From Paraphysomonas bandaiensis (lineage: Eukaryota > Chrysophyceae), in NCBI GenBank assembly GCA_965644295.1, contig CBFFRP010000041.1, positions 288,854 to 352,853 of the forward strand: 64,000 nucleotides of DNA, given 5' to 3'. Within the stretch, counting starts at the first letter, position 1, and every line of letters starts with the position of its first letter. This document shows, piece after piece, positions 48,796 to 59,600 of this stretch. The notes below the pieces were generated by a model. That model worked only from the letters and a program-made list of their open reading frames with translations. It ran no database searches and was not told the DNA's origin. The translations under genes and the position numbers were made by a program.

Positions 48796-49715
48796 GAAAC
48801 AGTGTGCTTGTAGCTATTTGCACATATTTGGAAGAGCTAACATCATTTGACACCAATGTGGATTTTGGTTTTGTTTGAGCATATTTTTATTTCCACAGAT
48901 TCTCAGGTTTATTTTCACACTTGTGATTCACTCATGTATTTTTTATTTGAAGTGATGGAGTGATCCACAATCAGCCTTTGTAATGACCATGCTTTGGTAA
49001 TTGCAGTTTACCGCCAAAGTTTTTCAAGTAACAAACTATAAATATTTTTTAATATCACCAAGATCAAGCCATTTATATTGAAGTATTTTAGATTCAGATT
49101 AGGTTAAACTGTAGGGTATCCGCATGATGTTGAAACCTATAATAGAATGCATAGCTATTAGTGCTTGCAACAAGAGGAAATAGGTGCTCTCTGATTAACA
49201 TCAAGTAAACAAGTGAAAAATCAAAGCATTGTTTCGAATATATGGTATCAACTATTGAACAAGCTCAGCGCAAACATAAATTCAATTGTTTGAAATATAA
49301 CTTGGATTGTTTGATGATCTGCTTTCGAATGTTGAGTCAGCTTTGGGTAAGTAATAAGTAATGTACTGAAATCACATACACATGACTGTCAATATCATAA
49401 TTAAGATAGAAGATAGTATCTGTTCGAACCGAATATTGAAGTTGAATGTCTATATTTTATCTGGTGCTAATATGAGCGCCCTGTTGAACCCAAGTTAGGT
49501 CGAAAAACACTTTTTTGACACAGAATGGAGATAAACTCTTATGAAGTGGCAATTGTTTGCTGTATGGAAGAATGGATTACGCTTTTTCAAGTAATCATAA
49601 CAGTACCTAATATTATTTATAACATCTTATATACGGTACTTTCTTGGAAGTGGATATCAATCAGTTAATTATTTTATGATGCTTAACAAGTTCAAAGCTT
49701 AAAAACATTATGTAG
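48796..49715. other. Spacer containing one copy of an inverted repeated segment
   Basis: 49088-49515 matches 54895-55790 in reverse orientation (separate entries). There is no gene; if the SET gene ever had 5' exons here, they are not recognisable. Confidence 0.55.
49088..49515 (+). repeat. Dispersed segment, left member of an inverted pair
   Basis: Blocks GAGGAAATAGGTGCTC, CATGACTGTCAATATCATAATTA, GAATATTGAAGTTGAATGTC and GTGCTAATATGAGC recur in order on the opposite strand at 54895-55790. Both copies flank the SET fragment and the OGT gene. Confidence 0.8.
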
Positions 49716-50195
49716 ATAAACCTGGCGTCTGGATTTCTGGTGTGTCTCTATAGCGGAGAAATATATGACCTGTGCCCCAATTGGGATGCTTATATTCTTC
49801 GCATGCAGGACTCCGTTTACATCGATGCTGAGTATGAGAAGTATGATATGGGCTATCTCATGTCTGTTCCCAGCCATGAGAGGAAATACTTTAGGACGCC
49901 TTATAAGCACGGTAGATTCGTAAACACCTTGTTTGATGGGAATCTCGCTGCGGGTCTGACTTACAACTGTGAATTCTTCATGGATGAATCTGGGTTGGTG
50001 TGGCCTGGGTCAGGACTCTGAGACCGATACCCGCAGGTAAGGAGCTGCTTGCTGACTACGGTGAGTGGTATCACCGAAAAGTAGTAAACTGCGCCGTAAG
50101 TAAATGGTTGTTTTCCTTGCTGTGGTAAATAATAATGACCATTATTTCTCTGAGTGCTTTTGTAGTGGTTAGTCGTATTTGCCAGTGCCTTGTAG
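49716..50195 (+). pseudogene. SET-domain fragment with 5-nt frameshift
   Basis: A reading frame from an acceptor-like TATGTAG at 49715 gives FLVCLYSGEIYD, then HIDAEY-like and FFMDESGLVW, and, after skipping 5 nt (50004-50008), VRTLRPIPAGKELLADYGEW. That is the start and end of a SET fold, with the closing GxELxxDYG motif of lysine methyltransferases, nearest in style to SETD9-like proteins. The 5-nt surplus breaks the frame to an early TGA. A donor GTAAGT at 50096 and acceptor at 50165 would add a nine-codon last exon. No 5' portion is visible. The likely reading is a truncated, frameshifted copy; a sequencing error of 5 nt is the alternative. Confidence 0.62.
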
Positions 50196-51714
50196 TCCTG
50201 TAGAAAGCAGACTATAGCCACGTAAGTAGGGCACGTGGTCACATCTCTGATATTAAGTTCAATCAATCTTTATTTTAAAAAATAATATTCCTCGAAACAA
50301 TGTATGCAACATTTATTTATTATAAACTTTTAGGTGCTGCATATTTTTTTGATATAGAAAAAGTCATATTGAATGTCTGATTATTAAGAAGCGCAAGCTT
50401 GTACGTTGCCGCTACCAACCTAGCAACTCGCGCGACACTAAGCATAACCTGACTCTCATCTAGTTACTATTGTATGCACCGACAAGTGCTCAACTATACA
50501 ACACTACTTAGAGTTAGCTACATGGGTATACGGCGTGTTTAAACCGGATCATACGCTCCTGCCCATCTACTTGTCCTAACACAAACTACTTGCGGTCAGT
50601 GCCTTTGGCATACGTCTTCTGTATATATGCTGCAGGGGCCTCTTCAAGGTGGTGTTCACAGCAGCAGGTAGTCTGGAGAGGAGAGTAGAGTAGCTTTAGT
50701 GCCGAGTCCTCCCACGCACGGTCACGAAGCGGTCTCACTGGCGCAATTTTGCACACTGACGCATGAAACAGTCATCTACCTAAATCTGTTACAAATTCAA
50801 GCTGACTCCAATGTCTTCCCTCTATTGTGTGCATTCGTCCAACACATGCATCCACTTTGCACTCTTCTCCTGAGTGACTTACGCTAATAGGAAACCGTGC
50901 ACCTGTCCTACTAAGCAAGAATAATATAAAAGGAACCCATATTTACCTGACCCTGCTTGGAGAATAGTGTCAGAGCCTTGTTATAATCTCAATGACCTGG
51001 GTCAAGAGAAACCCCAAGACTAGGCAGTAGACGTGTGGGCAGACATAACAGGATTAATCATATTGCGATTGCCGTGCATCCATGAGGAAAGTTTGACGCA
51101 TTTCCTCGGTCATTGACCACACAGATACTGAATAATGTAAACTCGTACTCGGCATCAATCACTCAAAGAAAACGCAGTGAGCAAGTAGAATGTTGATATA
51201 CCTGACATCTGCTGTCTTCATGATGGTTGTTGAGTCCCTAAGGTGAACATCCCAGATGCTTAACTTCAGCAGGCAGCCCATAACCCCGGTTAACCTTGAG
51301 GTGGGCTCTGTCCCGGATGCCCTTGAGGTGGGCCTAACGACGTCTACACAAGTGACACTTATTGGTGTCCCTTGTACCGCACAAGCACTGGCTATGAGTG
51401 GGCAGAACAATATCTGCTGACTATATATATATAAAAAAGTCATGTAGTATCAGCCACTTGCCGAAAAAGAAATTTATAGTTTTTAATCTTCTTGAAGGCA
51501 ACTTTCGCTACTCTACATGCCGTATACCCCGCTAAGTTTACTCAATTACTGGATCTGCGAAATTAAAAAATTGTGCAATGACCATAATTTTATAAATTTT
51601 CTCTACATGTATATTAAAGCACCATAAACATGAAACCAAATATATATACTTTATAAACTACTACGCGAAGGTAACAAATATAATAAGGTCAAGCGAAAAA
51701 CGCTCTTGATCCTG
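50196..51714. other. Repeat-bearing spacer
   Basis: Carries a dispersed-repeat copy at 51166-51370 and a partial one near 50368-50410 (GAATGTCTGATTATTAAGAAGC). It ends in the 3' flank of the OGT gene. No gene seen. Confidence 0.5.
51166..51370. repeat. Dispersed repeat family, copy at 51.2 kb
   Basis: Colinear with 39168-39370 over about 200 bp (ACGCAGTGAGCAAG, ATATACCTGACATCTGCTG, TTCAGCAGGCAGCCCA, CAAGTGACACTTATT). No ORF, TIR or target duplication was found. Confidence 0.8.
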
Positions 51715-54017
51715 CTAAAGTAAAGTTTCCATAAAAAACACATGTCGATTGCTCGGGTGAAGCTCAGTAGTAACTCTATAAACAACTTCCAACTTTGAAG
51801 AGAACCTTGTACTGTTAAAAATATCTCTACCTATACTGTTTCGAATGTGCAGTCGAATGTGGAGCAAAAGATCTCGTTTCTTTTCTACTAGAGTAACGGC
51901 AGTGTCTACATATATCTTCCGCGACTCGACTGTCATCATGGAAAGGCCGATAGCTGCGTTGAGACTAGACGCAACCCTTGAACTAATGGTTTTACCAGGT
52001 CGGGTCAAAACTGGGAGGGAACCATACATCGCATCAGAAGCGGTGGTGTGAGCATCATAATTATAGGTGTCCAGGAAAAGGTCTGATGCCGCCAACGCCA
52101 TAAGATAGTCTCGTTTGGGCATGCGCTGTAGAAATACCAGTCTGCGTTCACCGAGAACCCCGAACGAGAGAGCATTTTTCTAAAACACAACCCAATCAAA
52201 AATTTCAGCAGCTACAAGTATGCGAGAGATACCTCCAACTGTATTTGAGCTTCTTCGGATTCCGCCATCAAGACCAATACTGCTCCACTTGCAGTCGTGC
52301 GTTCAAGTATTCTCATCCAGTCCTCAAAAACACCCGGGGTTATTTTCTCCAGACGGTTAAAGCAGATAAACCACACAGACCCTGTTACCTCCATAACCCT
52401 CGTAGTTGACATTCCCGAGCCATATCTACGAAGAATATCCATGCGCGCTGCATAACGGCTTCTAGGGGTAAACCACAAGTCAGATAGAGATATCAGCGTG
52501 GAGGGACTACTGGTTGCGATGTCGGCATCCGAAGGAGTAAGATCGAGGGCTTGTAATTCGTCCTGAGGTTGATATGCACCGGGAATATAGATAACTCGCT
52601 CCGAAAGGAATAGCCCATTGACGTCAGGTGCAGCAATTACACTATCTGCCAGCATATATTGAACTCCTTCAGTTGGTGACAACCCCGTAGTTCCGGCAAA
52701 ACCAAGCCAGGTTATTTGAACTCGCGCTGGCTGAACTATTAATACCTTCAGCGAGTTAAAATCATGTATGCCATCATAGTCAACCAATATATCTAAGTCA
52801 TCTTTAGCTATGACTTTCGCTGCTTCGTCAACAGACAGAGCGCTGACATCAGCAAATTTGTCTGCATGTTTTCGAATAAAAGCGCGGTGGGGACTTCCAT
52901 CGTCCGGCCCATGGGCGTAAGTTGATACCCACACACGGGAACGGTTGTGATGGCTGAATATCCGTAACATCATCTGAGTACCTGGATAATCCTCAAACCT
53001 GCGGCTGATGTAGCCTACACGTAACACCCGATCCGCGGAGACGGAAGAGCTACCCCTGCAGGTGTCAGAGTCCTGTATACTAACTCCCTCGCCTTCACGT
53101 CGGTACTCTCGTGCCCAACTGCGAGATATCGCTAAAGCAAATGCAGGGTCAACAGGAAGGAACAATGCTCGATACGGGGATAACGGACTGGGAATCCCAG
53201 GGCGACTCAAAGAGCTTACAGTGGACACCACGACAGCCTTAGAGAGAGCCTCATATCTTTGCCAGTGGCCTGTCTGCATCATATTGAACAATAAACCTAT
53301 GAGCATCTCCGCTGGAGCACGTTCAGCTGAAATTTTACGCAACGCAGAAGTGTAGTACTCCTTCGCTACACTATGCTGCTTCATATTACTGTAGGCATCT
53401 CCGATCGCAAAGTATACCTGACCAGCCTCCGTACTGCTCCTAGCATAGGGCAGCGCAGCCTCATACGTACGTATGGCAAGTTGAAATTGCTTTAGATTGT
53501 TGTATACATCTCCTAGATGAATATAACACTCGAAGTCTGTAGGGTCAATCGCCAGTGCGATCTGCATATGCTTCTGAACCATATCATAGGCACCGCGGCG
53601 GTTATACAGCTCAGCCAACTTAATATGACAGGGCTTGTATGCAGGGGCCCCTGAAACACAGCTCGTATAGACATCAGCGGCCCTGTGTATTCCCCCGCCC
53701 CTGTGATAGGCCATACCCGCATTGAGCAGAAGATGCGGTCTGTGTTCGCTCATACTACTCAGAAGAGCCATCTGCTCGAAGTACTCCCCCGCCTCTATGA
53801 ACTGGCCCAGAGACACCAGCGAGGAGGCCGCTCCTTGCATGGCAAAGGCGTTAGTGGGATCGACACGCAGGGCAGAGAGGTACTCATACAGCGCCTCTCT
53901 ATCTCTGCCCTCTCGAGAATACGCCTCACCGCGATCAAGGATACCATCCAGACTACTGTCCGATAGACACAGATAGGATACTGAGAGGTGTATCAATAGT
54001 GTGATGTGGAGGGGCAT
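51715..54017 (-). CDS. TPR / GT41 (OGT- or SPY-like) O-glycosyltransferase with signal peptide (749 aa, 2 exons)
   Basis: Exons 52233-54017 and 51715-52179, intron 53 nt, phase 0. The start chosen (ATG at 54015-54017) gives MPLHITLLIHLSVSYLCLS, a typical secretory signal; an upstream ATG at 54104 would put 29 hydrophilic residues in front. Residues about 25-230 are tetratricopeptide repeats (EALYEYLSALRVDPTNAFA, CYIHLGDVYNNLKQF, YFAIGDAYSNMKQH). From about 335 on the GT41 catalytic region is present: LRVGYISRRF, ILVDYDG, WLGFAGTTG, FICFNRLEKITP (donor-contact Lys), DLFLDTYNYDAHTTASDA and GSLPVLTRPG. OGT and SPY add GlcNAc or fucose to cytosolic and nuclear Ser/Thr. The human OGT GNHPTSH block reads EDYPGTQ here, lacking its histidine. 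Confidence 0.85.
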
Positions 54018-54894
54018 GATGTGGATATGTGTGCGGATATGTTGACAGTGTCTCTGCCTGTCTGTATACTGCTGGAGATGGTCATTTTCTACAGCGGTAA
54101 GCATTCCTCACCAAAAAACGGCAAAATCAATTTCTACCCACTGAAAAAGTTGATGAAAACCCTGGATTTTAGTGTAGAAATTTAGGTTTTTATCTCATCA
54201 TTCTTCCAGAAAGAGAGCTTCAGGAGACAGGACTGTATATTTCGTGAAGAAAAGCAATGATTTTACTGTATTTCTAGCAAGCAATAAAGAAGAAATATAG
54301 CTACAAACTGCCCCTTTGCTATCATAACGCCAGTGCACTGTATTATATTGCATGCGGATACAGCCATATACAGCTGTCTCTACGACCACTACGTGCAATA
54401 ACATAACTAGTACTTAAAGTATTAGTTCGTGAGATTGGAGATGATGCAGCGACAGCTGTGGGCGGGGTACATCACTTGCAGGCGGAGCTGTAGGAGGCAA
54501 AGTACCGCTAGACCGGACATCATTTCCTGATGAAGTTCAGCAACAGCAGGATGTATTGAATCTGCCCACTGCTGGAGTACGACGACCGGATAGGTTATCA
54601 AGAATTTTGACAGCATTCTTCTTCCTGTTGCACTTTGTATATGTATGTGATGCCTTCAAGTAAACGGGTCAAAAGCTATAAGAGATTAGTACAGAGCTCA
54701 CAACAGCATGGGTGGATCAAGGAGCGATGTTCTCTAATAAGTTTTCATCCGGTAAACGTCGACGAGATACTGCTCGAGTGTCGTACAATGAATAGCTTAA
54801 CATTTATTGAATATATATAGTGAATGTGAATATCATTAACATAGTATGCAAGTCGCGTGTGTTATCGGTTTGCCTAAAGTAATTGGAATATTCA

Positions 54895-55790
54895 TTTTAA
54901 ATCTTTTTTGTGACCTGAATTGGGTTCAACAGAATGCTCATATTAGCACTGGGTAATTATAGACATTCAACTTCAATATTCGAGACAACAAACACTCACT
55001 TCTGTCGTAATTATGATATTGACAGTCATATGTATATGATTTCATAATATTATAGAGTTATAGATAAACCGCAATGATGGGACAACTCTCAAAAGCAGAT
55101 TATCACACACTCCAAGTTATATTCCATTCTTCGTCTGATGTGGAAGATCTTAATGATGTCAGTGCAAGCGATCTATCTTCATAACAACTTAACTTTGAAA
55201 CAACTTGAAAACTACATCAGGAGAGTTTAAGTGTCTTATCTGATGCTGTATAGGTGGTTAGGAGCAGTGGCACCCAGTTCTTGTTTTAGGGTTTGGGTCA
55301 CGTCGTGCTTATTAGATTGTGTGCCTTATATCATACACACAGCATTCGAATCAGGTACACCAGCAGAGGTTAAGCGTATTGTATATAATGTGATGATGAT
55401 GCTAATTAAGGTAATTAGAAGCTTCGTGCGACTACAACCTCTCAAATTTATCATCACACGTACGTGCGACTACAACCTCTCAAATTTATCATCACACTTA
55501 CGTACGAATTTCAGCACGTCGCAGTTGCTATTCTCTCTGTATCCTTCTGTGGTAGGAGTACATTTGTTGTAGCTATTATAGAAAAATAGGGAGTTTATAG
55601 TTTTGAGTTGACCAAATGCAATTGCTATTCCCTAAGTATACAGTATACATACCATTTTTTTAATGAGTTTTTTATCTCCATGCTAATCAGGGAGCACCTA
55701 TTTCCTCTGACAGCAAGCAAGCTACTAATAGCTGTATAATCTAGATATTAGGTTTTCTACATCATGAGGAAAAGTTACAATTTAACCTAG
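54895..55790 (-). repeat. Dispersed segment, right member of an inverted pair
   Basis: The reverse complement is colinear with 49088-49515 but longer: about 430 bp near 55150-55600 have no clear counterpart at 49 kb, where that interval is only about 100 bp. It is either an insertion here or a deletion there. Confidence 0.78.
55425..55500. repeat. 38-bp tandem duplication
   Basis: CGTGCGACTACAACCTCTCA and the following 18 nt occur at 55425-55462 and again, nearly exactly, at 55463-55500, within the longer dispersed segment. Confidence 0.9.
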
Positions 55791-56263
55791 GGACATGGAG
55801 TATTTTAAATTTTAACTATGTTTACACTGTTAAAGGCTTGTGATTTTAGACATCCTCCAATTTTTTACCAGGTTTGGGTAGTACTCCGACCTCCAGTACA
55901 CAACAAAAATCTAATCTCACCAACATCAACTTTATGGGAGTGCTAGCTAAAATAACGGGGTCATTCGTTCAACAGCTTGTCCTATTTGGTTTTGTTGTTC
56001 AGTAACTGTCAGTTATGTCTTGTGATGTGAATATTCTATCTACAAGTTTGAGCTGAGAGGGAGTAATGAGTATTGCAATATTGAGCAGTTAAAGCTGCAG
56101 TTTGTGGTTTGTGGTATTCGAACAATACCCGTTACTTGAAGGATACAGTTGTCAGGTGTTCAGAGACAGTATTGTTTGAAACTTAAAACTTAATGATAGG
56201 CTACGAGCTACGAGCTACGAGAGTGTTTAGACATACTGAAATATATTGACTGCAAAATCTCGT

Positions 56264-56268
56264 AATAT
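56264..56268. repeat. Target-site duplication AATAT, left
   Basis: AATAT directly outside the left LTR; the same five bases follow the right LTR at 63768-63772. A 5-bp duplication is normal for copia integration. Confidence 0.85.
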
Positions 56269-56575
56269 TATTAATTTACGCTTTTAGTTAGTGCAATATT
56301 GACTGATTGATATTATAGGAGATATAGTAAGTTTATGATGTTGTAGCCCTGTGAGTTAGGAACCACGTCATTTACCAACATCAACATTCTGTTCTACAAA
56401 TCATATCTTTAACAGCTACTATATTTTCAGTTTCTTTGTATACTTGTAATAGCTACTCCTATACTGTAGTCATGTATATTCTGTATTTCATTGCTACATA
56501 GAATACAGGATAACTACTAGCGATTGACTTTACCAAACTTCAAGTACGCACGTAGGAGTTGGTTGTAGTTCAATA
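56269..56575 (-). repeat. 3' LTR (in minus sense), 307 bp
   Basis: Identical to 63461-63767 except plus-strand base 2 (A here, G there). It follows the polypurine tract of the minus-strand element. Confidence 0.93.
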
Positions 56576-56584
56576 CTCCCACTC
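56576..56584 (-). promoter_or_regulatory. Polypurine tract
   Basis: Minus strand GAGTGGGAG immediately 5' of the LTR start TATTGAAC, the position of the plus-strand primer in copia elements. It fixes the element's orientation as minus. Confidence 0.8.
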
Positions 56585-56623
56585 AATGAACATATCAGAA
56601 TATACTGTGATGAGCAAGTCTAC

Positions 56624-59600
56624 TTAGTGCGATACCATAGTGTGCACATGCTGATAGTGCAGCTTCTCGGACAAGGCTTTAGTCATCACGTCTGCTGTCA
56701 TCTCTGCCGTTGGCACATGATTCAGCCTGACGATACAGCCTCCCACTTGCTCTCGAATCCAATGATACTTGATCCGAATATGCTTGGAACGTTTATGATT
56801 TACCGGGTTCTGAGCTAGATCAATCGCACTCTTGCTGTCCATATTCAAGATTGTTGGAGACGCATTCTTACTGAGCTCAAATCCACGAATTCCGAGCTCT
56901 GTCATCACCCCTCGTATCCATACAATCTCCTGAATTGCAGCATATGCAGCCATATATTCAGCTTCCATAGTCGACGTAGCCACTGTTGGCTGCAGTCTGG
57001 ACTGCCATGCAATTGGAGCACCCCACAGATATACGATATACCCTGTAGTGGATCTGCATGTATCCAGATCTCCGGCCCAATCTGCATCAGAGTACACACA
57101 TAGAGGGTCTTCATCTGTGAAATTAGGAAATATGATACCTTGATCAACTGTATTTTCTAAATACAATAAAGTATGCAGAGCAGCTTGACATGCAGCGTAC
57201 GTGGGTCTTGTGGTGAACCGGGAGAGAAGATTTACTGTATATGCCATGTCTGGTCTAGTATGCACTGCCAAATACATTAAGGCACCAATAACAGATTGAT
57301 AGGGAAATGCATCAACGTATTCTCTCTGTTTTCGAGTTTCTTCCTCTTTTGCATCCTTGGACAACTTTAGGCCAGGTGGTAGAGGTGTGGTTGCCTTGCA
57401 CCGTCTCTTCTTTTCTGACAACAAGTGATTGAATCTGGCCACAACATCTTTAGCATATGCAGACTGATGTAACTTAATCTGGCCATTATGACGCTCAATG
57501 GTAAGACCTAAATAATGCTTAAGGTCCCCCATATCTTGCATGGCATATTGAGTCTTAAAGGCGCTGATGACTTCTTCAATATGACGGCTGTCAGAGCTGA
57601 GCACAATGATATCATCTACATACACAAGTATCATATGTAGGTTATCATCAGTACCCTTGAGTACAAATAAACATGGGTCAAGAACACATTGTTTATACCC
57701 CATCGCCTTTATACTGTCCTTCAGCATTGAATGCCAATTTCGAGGCGCTTGTTTTAGGCCATACAAACTCTTCAGAATCTTCAAACAACAGCCTTGTGGA
57801 ATATCTATTCCTGCAGGTGGAGACATAAACACGTCTTCGTCCAGATCTGCATACGGAAATGCCGTTTCTACATCGAGTTGACGGAGTTGCAGATTGTATC
57901 GCAGAGCCAGTGCCAGTGCTAGCCTAAATGATACACCTTTAGCTACTGGGGAGAATGTCTCATTATAGTCGACTCCTTGTTCTTGAGTAAACCCTTTCGC
58001 CACAAGTCGAACTTTGAACTTCTTAATTTTTCCAAGATGGTCGCGCTTTACTTTAAAGACCAATTTAGATTTTATGATTTTTCGGTGTTTCGGCCTTCGG
58101 ACAATCTTCCAGCATGTCCTTCGTTCAAGCTTGTGCACCTCCTTCCTGGTAGCTTCAATCCAGTATGTTCTCTGTGGAGTCTTCTTTGCTTCTGCCAGCG
58201 TCTGTGGCTCTTTAATTGTGCTGTTGGAGGAATCAAGAAACAATGAGACATCGCCGAGGACACCAACGTTAACAATGTGCCGTTTTTTTCGAGGTCGTTT
58301 TTCAGTTCTGGGATTTCGATCTGCCCCACCTGTTGAAGATGCGCCCCGATTTGAGCGGTCAGGAGTCCTCTGTTCATTGTCACTGTCATTACAAGTCTGA
58401 TCCAACTCATTTCGCAAACTATTAAACTTGTCGGTCTGACACTTTGTAGAGTGAGTCATCTTTACTACATCTTTGATATGAATTGGAGTTTGCTCCTCGG
58501 TAGTATTTCCTTTCATATCTAATCTCCTATATGCAACAATGACTCCTCTTCTCTCTATCACTCTGGTGGTAACATAACACAGGTGTCCATCAAGATGTCT
58601 GAGGCCCACCAGGTACTGATAGTCATTTACACTCTCTGCTGTTTCTGAGGTGTCGATTTGTAGATTATCTATTTCGTCGAAATACTCCTGTGAACGCTCT
58701 GGAATTGACTCATCAAACTGTGCATTGACTGCAACAATAATAGCATTCAGGTCTGGAATATATATTTGGTGTCCAACAGGTTGTTGACATTGTCCCATAT
58801 AGTATCCAGGTTTTCCCTTTTCTTTCCACTCTTTGCGGCGCTGCTCCTTCGGCACAATAGCCCATGCCTTGCAGCCCCAGATCTTCAAGTCACTCACATC
58901 TGGTGCGGTTCCAGTAATATACTCAAAAGGTGAGATGTATCCTTTCGTTGTCTTCGTAGGTAACCTGTTGATCAGATATACAGCATGCAAGACTGCTTTG
59001 AACCAAAATACTGATGGCATGCCACTATCGAGCAATATAGCAAGGGCCATCTCCTTCACTGTACGATTAGTGCGTTCCGATAGCGAATTCATTTCGGGTG
59101 TGTCACGTGGAGTCCAAGTAACCTGTACAGTCCTTGTGCTGGTGGTTTCACGTAAGTACTGCCTGACATGTTGCCCTACTAGTTCTCCTGCGCCATCTGC
59201 ATGATATCGTCGTAGTTGCAATCCTTCTTTGACAAGTTGGGTCTCTACCATGTCCTTCATACACTTTAACACTTCACTCCCAGTCTTGTTTTTCAACCCA
59301 TAAGCCCATACATGTTTTGCATCACTGTGCTTGAATAGTAACACATGTTTGTAGCCTTCCATCGATGGCGTGTTTAGGACTTCCATCGTATCTGCACTGA
59401 GCACCCCTCTCTCCTTTGGGTTGTTGTCTAAGTTCATCAACTGGCGTGGAGTCCTGAAGTTCTTTCTCGTGAGTTTCGATCGCATGCAGGTATTACATTT
59501 GCATATCGTTTTTTTGTGTTTTTTTCTGAAATATTTCTTGTCCAGATTTATTCCATCAACTAGGCCTCGGCGGTCGGACTCAGTCAGTTTATCATAGTTG

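Larger units (their letters stand above)
54018..56263. other. Spacer with the right member of the inverted repeat pair
   Basis: Upstream of the OGT gene. It holds 54895-55790 and a 38-bp exact tandem duplication inside that. A weak plus-strand frame near 54480-54662 ends in a hydrophobic segment but has no ATG. It ends at the target duplication of the LTR element. Confidence 0.5.

Noticed and set aside
54480-54662. Plus-strand frame with a C-terminal hydrophobic segment upstream of the OGT gene
   Set aside because: No ATG, no acceptor that fits, no family motif.
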